Positions 9,850 through 18,746 of a DNA stretch of 64,000 nucleotides are shown here, piece after piece. The position numbers and the translations under genes are program-made. Under the pieces are notes generated by a model, which saw nothing but the letters and a program-made list of their open reading frames with translations, was not told the origin of the DNA and ran no database searches. The DNA is taken from contig JAGTXO010000029.1 in assembly GCA_019448385.1 (NCBI GenBank), positions 186,001-250,000 of the forward strand, written 5' to 3'. Each line of letters starts with the position of its first letter. Position 1 is the stretch's first letter. This DNA comes from Diacronema lutheri (Eukaryota > Haptophyta > Pavlovophyceae > Pavlovales > Pavlovaceae).

Positions 9850-9960
9850 TAGAAAGCGGCGGCGCCTCAGAGCATGGCGCCCGCCCGCTCGAGCCGGACC
9901 TCCGCGCAGCCGGACTCGCCCCGCCCCGGGCTGCTCTGGCTGGGCGACGTCGTGCGCGCC

Positions 9961-10431
9961 TCAGAACGCCGCGCTCGCCACGCGCACGTAGCCCTCGTCC
10001 GGGTCCGGCTCGGGCGCCGCGTCGCGCACCGAGCGCGACGCGGCCTCGACGCCCGGCGTTTCGGCACGCGAGGCGACGGATGCCTCGTCCGGCCGGCCCC
10101 ACGGCAGCTGCAGCTCGAGCTGGCGCTGGATGATGCGCGGCGTCGCCACGCGCCCGTGCTGCACCTCGCGACGTCGCGCGCGCACGTAGAGCACGATCGC
10201 CACCGAGCCGCTGAGGCCCATCATCGCGCCGAGCAGCACCGAGATTGTGGTCTCATTGTCTGCTTGGGCGCGAACGGAAAACGCGCGAAGGGTGGCGACG
10301 AAGATCGTTGGGTTGGGTTGGGCCACCGGCTCCCGAGGATTGCTTGTGGCGCTCGACTGACCGTTGGCCCAGCTTTTTTTTTTCTCGAACCTACTGTGGA
10401 GCCCGCCTGCAGCGTGATCTCCCGCGCACAA
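9961..10431 (-). CDS. Possible single-pass membrane protein fragment
   Basis: Minus-strand frame of up to 156 residues ending at 9961. It contains one clear transmembrane helix (ISVLLGAMMGLSGSVAIVLY) followed by a basic stop-transfer stretch (VRARRRE) and an acidic C-terminal tail (PEPDPDEGYVRVASAAF). This looks like the end of a type I membrane protein. No extracellular domain is visible upstream, where the frame runs into the divergently oriented helicase gene, so it may be a remnant or a gene whose first exons are not recognised. Family unknown. Confidence 0.35.
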   Translation of the reverse strand: MCAGDHAAGGLHSRFEKKKSWANGQSSATSNPREPVAQPNPTIFVATLRAFSVRAQADNETTISVLLGAMMGLSGSVAIVLYVRARRREVQHGRVATPRIIQRQLELQLPWGRPDEASVASRAETPGVEAASRSVRDAAPEPDPDEGYVRVASAAF

Positions 10432-10436
10432 CGACC

Positions 10437-12890
10437 ATGGCCGCCATCGACCTGCGCGCCTTCGACGCGGCGCTCGTCAACTGCGAGATCGTGAGCACGC
10501 GGCCGGTCAAGCCGAGCGAGCAGGCGCGCACGGTCGACAAGCTGAGCTACGGGCCGTCGCGCCGCGCGCTCGCCTTCGTCTCGCCGCCCTGCGTCGTCGA
10601 CTGGCCCGAGCTCACGGGCGACGGCAACTTTGGCACCATGTACGGGCCGACGGACGTCGACAAGGCGGCGTACACGGCCGGCGTGACCGACAAGGAGCTG
10701 CCGATTGAAGGCGCGCCGCTCGCGCAGATGGACGCCTACTTTGGCGCCCTGCGCGCCATCGACGATCAGCGCGTCGAGACGGTGCACGCGCGCCAGAAGG
10801 AGCTGCTCAACACGCGCGGCCTCTCGAAGGAGGAGGTGCGCGGCAAGCTCTCGCCCGCCGTCAAGCCCAAGTACGAGGACGACACGCTCGCGCACACGCG
10901 GCTGAACATGTCGACGCGCACGTTCACGTGGGCGGGCTCCGAGCGCGTCGTGCCGCTCGTCGACGCGCGGCGCGAACCGGTCGACGAGATCCGGCACGAG
11001 GACGTCTGCGCCATCGCCACGCAGCTCGACCGCGTCTACACGGGGCTCCCGGGCTCGATGTTTGGCACCAAGTGGAACGTGTGCGGGGTCATGCTCCTGA
11101 AGCGCGCCGAGCAGCGGCCGCAGCCCGGCTCGGACGCCTTCGCCTCGTACGGCGTGCCCGCCTGGGCCGACACGTTCGACTCCACGGGGCTGTACGTGCC
11201 CGACGAGCGCGAGCGCGCGGCGGCGCTCGCGGCGGTGGCCGGTCTGCGCACGGCGCGCGCGCCGGCCGGGCCGGGCGGGCGCGAGCTCGCGCGCGCGCAG
11301 GGCTACCGTCGCGCCGAGCGGGCTGCGAGCGCGGCGGCGGCGCGCGCGGCGATGGCCGAGGGCGGCCAGCAGTGCGCGCTCCACGGCGCGGTCGTCAAAT
11401 CGGCGCTGCGCGGCGTGGGCAACCGGCTGCATCTTTGCGACGCGCCGGGCGGAACGGGCAAGACGTTCGTCGAGCGCGCCATTATCGCCGCCGTGCGCGC
11501 GGATGGGCACGCGGTCGTCGTGGGCGCGTCCTCGGGCGTCGCCGCCACGCTGCTGCCCGACGGCCGCACCTTCCACTTGACCTTCAAGGTGCCCGGCGGT
11601 GCCGACTCCGACGGGCAAGCCGTTCAATGGCGTGCCGCGCTCCGAGCGCGGGCGCTCCCTGGCCGCCGCGGCGGCTGGTCGTGTGGGACGAGGCGCCGAT
11701 GCAGACGCGGTGCCACCTCGACTCGCCTGATCGGTGTTTGCGCGACGTGACGGGCGTCGACGAGCGCTTCGGCGGCGAGACGCTGCTGCTCGCCGGCGAC
11801 TTTCGCCAGTTCTTGCTGGTGGTGCGGCGCGGCTCGCGCGCGCAGATCGTGCGCTCCTGCCTCAAGTACTCGGCGCCGTGGCAGCACGATCGGCAGCACG
11901 CCTTGGTCGAGAACGTTCGCGCCTCGAGCGCGGCGCGCGACACGGGCGACGCGCTCGGCGCGGGCGAGTGGGCGGAGCTGCTGCGCAGCCCCGGCGACGG
12001 CGCCGTTCCCGCGGCGGTGCCGGCGGCCGGGGCCATGCCCGGCGCATTCCCGCTCGATCCCGTGCAGCTGCCCGAGGCCGTCGGCGGCGTCCCCATCCGC
12101 GTGGGCTCGGCCTACCCGACGGAGCTCGTGACGACTTTGTCCACGGCGCGACGTGTTGGACCGACGACGGCTCGCTGTGCGACCGCGCGGTGCTCTGCGC
12201 CAAGCAGACGGACGTGGCGCGGATCAACTGGCTGGCGATCGGCCGCTTCCCGGGCGCGGCGGCGAGGTGCGCGTCGGCGGACGAGCTGGCGCGACGACGG
12301 GGCGGGCAAGCAGATTGCGCGGGCGTCGGTCGAATTCCTCGACTCGCTCGAGCACGCGCAGATGCCGCACCGCGTCCTCGACCTGAAGCCCGGGATGGTG
12401 GTGATGCTGCCGCGCAACCTCTCGCCCGGCGAGGGGCTGTGCGGCGGCACGCGGCTGATCGTGCGCGGCGTGCGCGCCGGCGGCCGGCTGCTCGAGTGCG
12501 CACGCCCCGGCGCGGCCGCCGGGCGCAACAGCACCGTGCTCGTCGCGCCTGTCGACCACCACTCGCCCGACGACGGCACGTTCGCGCTTGTGCGGATGCG
12601 CCGCCAGTTCCCCGGTGCGGCCGGCGTAACGAGGCGCAGGGGCAAGCGCTCGGGTGCGCGGGCGTGTGGCTCGCCGAGCCGTGCTTCACGCACGGCCAGC
12701 TCCACGTGGCCGCTTCGCGCGTCGGGCACACGTCGCGCGTCCGCTTTGCGCTCGGCCCGGACCTCGTGACGCGCAGCGTCGTCTTCAAAGAGGTGCTCCG
12801 CGCGGTCAGCGGTGGCGAGGCGGCGGCGGCGGCGCTCGCCGCGGCCGCCGTCGCCGCCGCGCGCGAATGCGCGGCGGCGGCGCGCGGTGG
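10437..12890 (+). pseudogene. SSB-like domain joined to PIF1-type helicase, frameshifted
   Basis: ATG at 10437 (CGACCATGG context). Residues 1 to ~235 (NFGTMYGPTDVDKAAYTAGV ... GSMFGTKWNVCGVMLLKR) resemble virus/phage-type OB-fold single-strand DNA-binding proteins; that call is tentative. A SF1 PIF1-like helicase follows: Walker A GGTGKT (11448-11465), VGASSGVAATLLPDGRTFHL, Walker B VVWDEAPM with LLAGDFRQ, then LKPGMVVMLPRNL, GLCGGTRLIV and FTHGQLHVAASRVG. The helicase is split over frames that change near 11610-11670, 12130, 12290 and 12630. The matching protein is nearly continuous across each change, so small indels explain it better than introns. Helicases of this class serve large DNA transposons and viruses; here the gene is probably dead unless the indels are sequencing errors. 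The 3' end is unclear. Confidence 0.7.
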
Positions 12891-14339
12891 CGGCGGGCGC
12901 GGACGGCGCGCGCGGCGCCGGCGGCGGGCGGCGCGCTGGCGGCGGGCGCGCCGCCGGCGCGCGGTGCTGGCCAGCACCCGCCGGCGCGACGCCCGCCGCG
13001 CCGCTCGCGCCGACGCGCAGCCGTCGGGTGCTCGCCAGCACCGCGCGCCGCGCGACCGGCCCGCGTACCTGCGCGCCCTTCTAGGGCGCGCAGGGCGGCG
13101 CCAATGCGGCCGGCGCGCAGGGGCCTCACGCTGGCGCGCTGCCCGCCGCCGCGTGGGTCGCCGCTGCGCGCGTGCCGTCGGCGCTGCCGCCGCCCGGCGT
13201 CGCGCTCGCGCCGCAGCCGCAGCCGCCGCCGCCGCCGTCGCCGCCGCCTGCCGCCTGCCGGCAAGCTGGGCAAGTGCGCAGCGGCGGCGACGGCGGTGCG
13301 CGACCCGGCGAGCAGGCGGCGCGCCGCCGAGCCGGGGGCGGGCTCCGTGGGCGACGAGGCTCGCCCGCCACTCGCACTACTCGCGCGCCAAGTGCGCACA
13401 ACGCGCCCCCCCCCCCCCCCCCCACCCCACCCCCCGATGAATTTAATGCTCATACCATGGCGTCGCGCCACGGCAGTACGCCCGTGGCCCCGGCGGCCAG
13501 CCTCGCGCCGCTACGCCGTGTCGTCGCGGCCGGCGCACACAGCGAACTGTGTTTCCGCGGCACATGCCCGGCTGCTCGCGCGCTGCAAGCTTGCCGAACT
13601 GCTCGCGCTGGAATGGCGCGTTGCGGGCGTGCCCGCGCACCGCGCGTGTGCCATGCGCGTTCCGGGAGCGCCGCGCCGCGCGCCAAAGCGGCGCGCGGCG
13701 GACGTGCGGCCTCGGGCCGAAGAGGGGCCGGCGCGACCGGCCGCGAGGCGGGCGCAGACGCTCGGCGTGCCGGTCGATGCGTCGTCCAAATCCGCGTCGT
13801 GCGGATGCGCGCCTGGGCCGGCGCTGCGTGCAGTCGGCGGGGCCCGGCCACGCGCTCGGGCGTAACGTTCGCGCCTGTTCGGCCGAGGCGCACTCGCCGT
13901 CCCCTCGCGCCGGCAACGTGCGTGCGGGCCAGCACGCAGGCAGCGTACGATGCCACGGCAGCGGCGAGCGCGTCCCCGCCGGTGTGCCGCTCGGCGCCCC
14001 GTCACGCGCAACGTGCGCGCCGCCCGCTGCATGCGCACGCATACGCGCGCTGGCAGCGTGCGCAAAGTTGCCCGGGCAAGATCGTCCCGCGCTCGCGCCG
14101 CCGACGCATCATTCCATGTGTCCGTTTCGGCATCTGCCACCATCCACCAGCCCTCGAAAGCCGGCTTGCGCGTGGGCGCCCGTCCGGTGCGAGAAGCGGC
14201 TCGCGTCCTCGCGCGGGGCGCCTCCGCGCCAGGCGCCCGGCGCGCGCTCGTCTTGCCGCGTCACCACGCTGATCTGCGCCCAACCCTCGCTCGCCAATTC
14301 CCCCGTCGTCCCTGCTGCGCAGCCCGCAACAGCGCGCGC
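12891..14339. other. GC-rich stretch without a convincing gene
   Basis: Several frames are open on both strands because stop codons are rare at this GC content, but the products are arginine/alanine-rich with no recognisable domain. A run of 18 C (13406-13423) with further C-rich sequence precedes ATTTAATGC. The 3' part could hold upstream exons or the promoter of the USP-like gene starting at about 14340. Confidence 0.5.
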
Positions 14340-15774
14340 ATGGCGCGTGCACGGCGCGGCGCCTTGAGCAAGTTTTACGTCGTCGGTCGGCAGCCTGTGG
14401 AAGACGCGTTTGACGGCCCGATGTGGCCGGTGAGAGTGCCCGGCGTGCCGCGTGGTGAGCGCCTGCACGGCTTGCCGGGCTCGGCGCGCGCCCAGCCAGC
14501 CTCCCTCCATCCCGCCGCAAACCGTGCGTGCGCACCCCGCACACCCGGCGCTGCGCGGCGCGGCGCAGGCGCGAAAAACGAGGGCAGCGCGTGCTACACG
14601 ACCGTCCTTATGCAATCGCTCTTCGCCCTGAACATGCTCCGTGCGATGCTTCGCTCCGCTTCGCGCCGTGCCAACAGCGTCGAGAGGGCGCGTTTTCGGG
14701 ACTTTGGCACGCTGATCGAGGACACCAGGGCGCCGACACGGCTGTGTCTTGTGTCCGTCATCGACGTCATCTCGGGCCGTGGCGCGCGAAGGACGCCGCA
14801 GGATGCCGCTGAGTTCTTCCGGTTGCTGCTCGGCCGAGTGCCCGGGCTCGCTGCGGCCTTTGAAGCCGACACACGCGTCGGGCCAGTGCTCGAGCAGATC
14901 GCCGTGCCTTCAGAGGCCGGCGAGGGCATCGCCGTACTCGTCAGCGTCGGCGGCGATGCGGCGCGCGCGCTTGCACACGCTCTGGGGGGCGCCGCTGGGC
15001 CGCCGCGGGATCGCCACACGAACGCGGGCCACTCGGGCGTGCTCACGCCAGCCAGCATTGCTGTCGAGGCGCCGCGCACGACGCGCGGCAATGGCTCGCA
15101 GTGCAAGAACAACCGCGCGCTCGTGTGCGCGCCGCGGCTGCTGCTCGGCGGGCGCGACCACCTCCCCGTCGCCGGCGTGGTGCACGTGGGCGAGGGGCCG
15201 ATGAGCGGGCACCTTGTCGCCATCGTGCTCCGCAACGAGGCTTGGTTTCCGTGCGACGACTACAACGTGCGGCGGCGCGCACGGTCGCTCGGTGCCGCGA
15301 CCGGCGGTCGAGCGCAGCCGCGACCGCCCCGTCCTCCCGCGCGGCACGCGCGCGTGGCCTGAAAGCTCGCGCGCGCGCCTGCCGCACGCACGCGCGTTGC
15401 CCGCGCAGATCTACAACGTGCCTGAGTCCGACGCGCTGGCGTGGGCAAGTGGTGCGAGCATGCTCGTTCACAGCCGGCTCGACGTGGAGCCGTTGGACCC
15501 GGCGCTGGGCTCAGCGTCACCGCCGTCGGCCGCATCGCCTGCGTGGCCGAGCTCGGAGCCCGACGCGCCGACCTTGCCGGCAGCCTGGCCGCGGGTGCGG
15601 CAGATGGCAGCGGTGCCAACAGATGCGACGATCGGCATCGCGGAGACGGCTGCAGACATCTCTACGGCGGCGATCGGCCCAGCTGCGTGCGAGGCCCGCC
15701 AAGTTGTCTCCGTGACGCGCGCATTGCCAACAGCGGTGAGTGCGTCCTCGTCTCCGGCGGCCGCTGTGCCCCCC

Positions 15775-15805
<31 letters not shown>

Positions 15806-16012
15806 ACAACTCTCCCTACCTTCTTCCTCCTTTCGCACCTCGCACGCGCACGCCGTCCGCTGTCCGCTGTCCGCGGCCCAAATTGCCTTGCGGAAGCCGA
15901 GCAGGCAGAGCCCTGCTTGGATGGCTCCAGCGCGCATCTTGTGGATGGCGACGCTGTGGGCGAGCACGGACGCTCAAATGTGACCAGTGGCGCGCACGTG
16001 CACGTGCGCTAA
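14340..16012 (+). CDS. USP-like (peptidase C19) cysteine protease homolog
   Basis: Proposed exons 14340-14469, 14569-15266, 15409-15735 and 15905-16012 (420 residues). Introns: GC-AG phase 1 (least certain), GT-AG phase 0 and GTGAGT-AG phase 0. The catalytic Cys box is AKNEGSACYTTVLMQSLF, aligning with the usual GNTCYxNxxLQ but with GNT replaced by GSA. RRTPQDAAEFFRLLLGRVPG matches the QQDAxEF box. The His box is GPMSGHLVAIVLRNEAWFPC with DDYN, and after splicing NVPESDALAWASGASMLVHS fits the family's last strand. Cys and His are kept, so activity is possible. The protein is shorter than typical USPs and lacks an obvious zinc finger, like divergent USPs of viruses and mobile elements. It lies in the inverted-repeat block upstream of the giant gene, same strand. 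Confidence 0.65.
15736..15904 (+). repeat. Poly-C and CA microsatellite inside an intron
   Basis: In the last proposed intron of the USP-like gene, a run of 23 C (15769-15791) is followed by about nine CA dinucleotides and pyrimidine-rich sequence before the AG acceptor at 15903-15904. The C run may serve as an extended polypyrimidine tract. Confidence 0.7.
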
Positions 16013-16077
16013 CTGGACGTCGAGCGTGTGCGCCTTGTCCGCACGTGTGCACTCACGTGCGTCTGCGGCGATCTGCC

Positions 16078-16798
16078 CGGCGTAGTAGTCCGCGCGCGCG
16101 GGAGCCGCGTCGGCAGTAGGAGCAGGATAACGTACTTGCGCCTGACGAGGACGGCGAGAAGTGCGGCTTTTCGCTCGGGGTCTACCATGCCGCCGAGGTT
16201 GGCGCTGGCGCGCGTGAGGCAGTCGGAGCGCGCTGGGCCCGGGTTGAAGGCCTCACCCCGTGGGACGGGAGGATTCAAGGCGCCGAGCCGCTGCGGGTGC
16301 GGCGGGAGGCCCCGGGCGGGTGTGCTAATGCGGCTCGATGGCCGCCTGCCGGGGGGGGGGGGGGGGGGGGGGAGGGGGGGGGGGGGGGGGGGGGGGCGTT
16401 GGGCCGCCCGCGGAAACGGAGGTGAGCGTGTGGGAGCGGCGCGCGTCGGCGCGCGCGGCTGGCGTGCAGCACGGATAAGTCTTGTGTGGACTTCGCGGGG
16501 CGGATCCCGGTGCAGGGATTGCCGACGTAGGCCGCGAGCGCGAGCAGGGCGGGGATGAAGACGGATGATGGGGTTGGGGCCAAGGCCGCCGCACCCGCAG
16601 CTATCACGGTGGCAGCGACCGCCACGGTCAGTGCGAGGCTCGCGTGGCCGCTGCGCGGGCAGCTCGCCCGCCAGGTCCAGGAGGGCCGGCCTGCGGCCTC
16701 AGTGCCCAGCGTTGGGCATGTCAGCGTCTGCGTCTGCGGGCCCGCCACTGCGATGGCGCATTGAGCCTGGCGCACCAAAACGCAATCGGTCCGCCGAT

Positions 16799-16842
<44 letters not shown>

Positions 16843-17360
16843 CGAGGCGTGCGCGGGGGCTTGGGGTGGGCTCCGGGTGCCGGCGCTGTGCCAGCGGCGG
16901 GCTTGGTTGACGCCGTCTCGCCGGGGCCCTTGCGCCTTGCGGCGCGAGCGTCGCGGAGGGGCGTCGGCTGCGCTGGCTCCGCGTCGGCGGTGGCGTGGGG
17001 CAGGCTCTTGTGGAGGGCGGAGCGCTCGCGCACGAGTCGGTTGCCAAGGCGGGCTGTCTGCGTGCCGTTGGGCTGCGCTTGGGCAGGTAGGACCTGCGGC
17101 CTCGGGGGCGGGCGGGTTTTCGTGTTGGGCCAGGCGGCAACGCGCACCGGCCGTGTTCGCGGCCGGCAGGCGGACGTCCGCAGCGGGGCGGAGAATGCGG
17201 GTGAAGCGCTTGCACGGGCGCGGTTCGCACCTGGCGGCCAGGCGATCACGAACCGTTGGGTCGCCCGGCTGTTTGGTGGAGCCGAGGGCAGCAAGGATAG
17301 CGAGCTTGGCCGCCTCATCGGTGACGAGCGGCACTGTTGCCCAGCTCTGTACCTCGAAGC
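16078..17360 (-). CDS. Probable minus-strand multi-exon gene, unresolved
   Basis: Islands of good coding sequence lie on the minus strand but I cannot chain them. A 17.2-17.36 kb exon is bounded by ATCCAG| and |GTGCGAAC and reads GFEVQSWATVPLVTDEAAKL, then AILAALGSTKQPGDPTVRDR. A second island (about 16.5-16.78 kb) follows a 43-base C run and a CAG, and has a hydrophobic stretch (SLALTVAVAATVIAAGAAAL). A third (16.1-16.28 kb) reads SDCLTRASANLGGMVDPERK and AALLAVLVRRKYVILLL. Family unknown. The very long C runs upstream of presumed acceptors are odd. Alternatively this is decayed sequence. Confidence 0.3.
16351..16396 (+). repeat. 46-base G run with one interruption
   Basis: A run of G interrupted by a single A at 16373, strongly capable of forming G-quadruplexes. 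On the minus strand it is a C run. Confidence 0.95.
16800..16842 (+). repeat. 43-base uninterrupted G run
   Basis: One of the longest G homopolymers in the window. On the minus strand it precedes a CAG that could be an intron acceptor. Its true length is uncertain with most sequencing methods. Confidence 0.95.
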
Positions 17361-18746
17361 CCTGGATGTGCAGGCGTCGGGGAAGTTCCCGGCAGCGTCG
17401 CCTGCGTCCGTCGAGAGGCGGACCGAAGTCGCGCCCGTGCCCCCGTTGGCGACACCGAGCTCTCGCTCGTTCACACCGGCCCGCCGACGCGGGCGCGTGG
17501 TGCGCGCGCGTTGGGTGCGTGTCTGCCTCGAGCAGCGTGCCCAGTCGCAGTGTGGGCGCGTGTCCGTCTGCCTCAAAACGCCACGTGGAGGGGAAGGCGC
17601 GGGGCGGGCTCGCCGAGGAGGTGCCGCCGCTCGCTGCCACCCGGCGCGGGCTCGGGGCAGCCGTCTTCGGGTGCCGCGCTCTTCGCGCCATGCACGAACG
17701 TTCCGCCGCGCTCGCAGCGCGCGAGCGCACACACAGAGCGCGCGGCGACCCCGGCGGGGGCAGTGCGTCCCGGTGGCACTCGCGGGCGCGCGCCTGGCCT
17801 GGGCGCAGCTGGGCGCGTTGCCGCCCGCGCAGCGAGCCGCCCGCGCGCCTCGCCGCGCGCGCGCTTCGTCGCACGCGTGCGCCCTGCATGCACGCGCACA
17901 GCGCGCGGCGGCTCGGCGCAGTGCAAGGCAGAGCGTGCTGCAACGGTTGCGAGGGCGCGCACGCGCGGCGCGGCGCGCCCCTGTGTGGTCGCCTGCGCGC
18001 GGCGCGTGGTCCGGACGCAGCTCGGTGGCGTGATGCCGTTCGTGCAACACAGTGCGCGTGAGAGCCGCACGTGCACACCTGCAGTGCAACGCGGCATTGC
18101 GCGCGTTGCGTGGGCGGAGCGCGGCTGGATGTGCTTGAGGTCGCGCAGCATGCCGCGCGCCGCGCGCTGTGCGGCGCAGCGAGTCGGCCATGCCCCTGGT
18201 CCTCGTCTCCGGGGGGGGGGGGGGGGGTGGTGGTGGCAACCAGGATCCGCCAGCGCGTGGTGGGCGCCGTCCAACTCCCAGCCAGGATGCGCCCCGTTCT
18301 TCCCCGACACTCTCCGTCCAAACCCGCCGCCCAGCCTGCCGCCGCACCCGCCGCCAACGCCGCCGCGCACCCATCCGCCGAGCTCACCTCGCGCGCGCTC
18401 GCGCTCACGCTGCGCGACGAGGCTGCGCAGGCCGGCGCGCGGCCGTGCAGAGCAGCGCAGGCCGGCGCGCGGCCGCGCGCGCGCGCTCACGTTGCGGCCG
18501 CGCAGCGAGCTTTCGCCGCGTCGCAGCCCCTCCGAGCAGCCACGATGCACGCCCCCGGAGGACGTTGGCCGCGCTCGGAGGCCGCGCTCGGGCGCGCAAA
18601 GAGAGGCGGCGCGGGCAAACGAGTAGGCTCGGCGCGCTGGCGGGTCCTGGTTGTGGGAGAGCGGGGCATTCTCCAGGGCATCATGTAAATTCTCCCAAGT
18701 ATCATCCGGGCCGCCATCCGGACACTGACGTGCCCACAGTCTGCAG
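17361..18746. other. Region upstream of the giant gene
   Basis: No recognisable gene. Arginine/alanine-rich frames are open on both strands without domains. A 17-base G run sits at 18211-18227, and a ~20-bp sequence (GCGCTGGCGGATCCTGGTTG) occurs near 18240 and, inverted with one mismatch, near 18640. A direct duplication of GCAGGCCGGCGCGCGGCCG lies near 18430-18475. The final 100 bp, less GC-rich and ending CTGCAG just before the ATG at 18747, is the most promoter-like part; that CTGCAG could also be an intron acceptor of an earlier exon. Confidence 0.4.

Larger units (their letters stand above)
8995..9870. repeat. Large nested palindrome containing two MITEs
   Basis: The whole stretch is approximately self-complementary about a centre near 9430: MITE A, a hairpin segment and MITE B in opposite orientation, with CGGCGCCGCTTTCT on the left and its complement on the right. 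It could fold into a very long hairpin. Confidence 0.8.

Noticed and set aside
9009-9850. Interstitial telomere or chromosome end
   Set aside because: Only three heptads occur at each tip, always as part of a defined 290-bp element, and gene-rich sequence continues on both sides.
9857-10133. Plus-strand gene starting at the ATG after MITE B
   Set aside because: The product is Arg/Pro/Ala-rich without domains, and the first codons are shared with the hairpin repeat; the minus-strand frame with a membrane helix is better supported.
16500-16780. PAP2 phosphatase (GRPSW and SGHASL on the minus strand)
   Set aside because: Only fragments of the motif are present: no KxxxxxxRP before it and no SRxxxxxHxxxD after it. 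The hydrophobic stretch alone is not enough.
18041-18746. Minus-strand gene starting opposite the giant gene's first exon
   Set aside because: No domain and no consistent codon pattern, and it would overlap the start of the better supported plus-strand protein.
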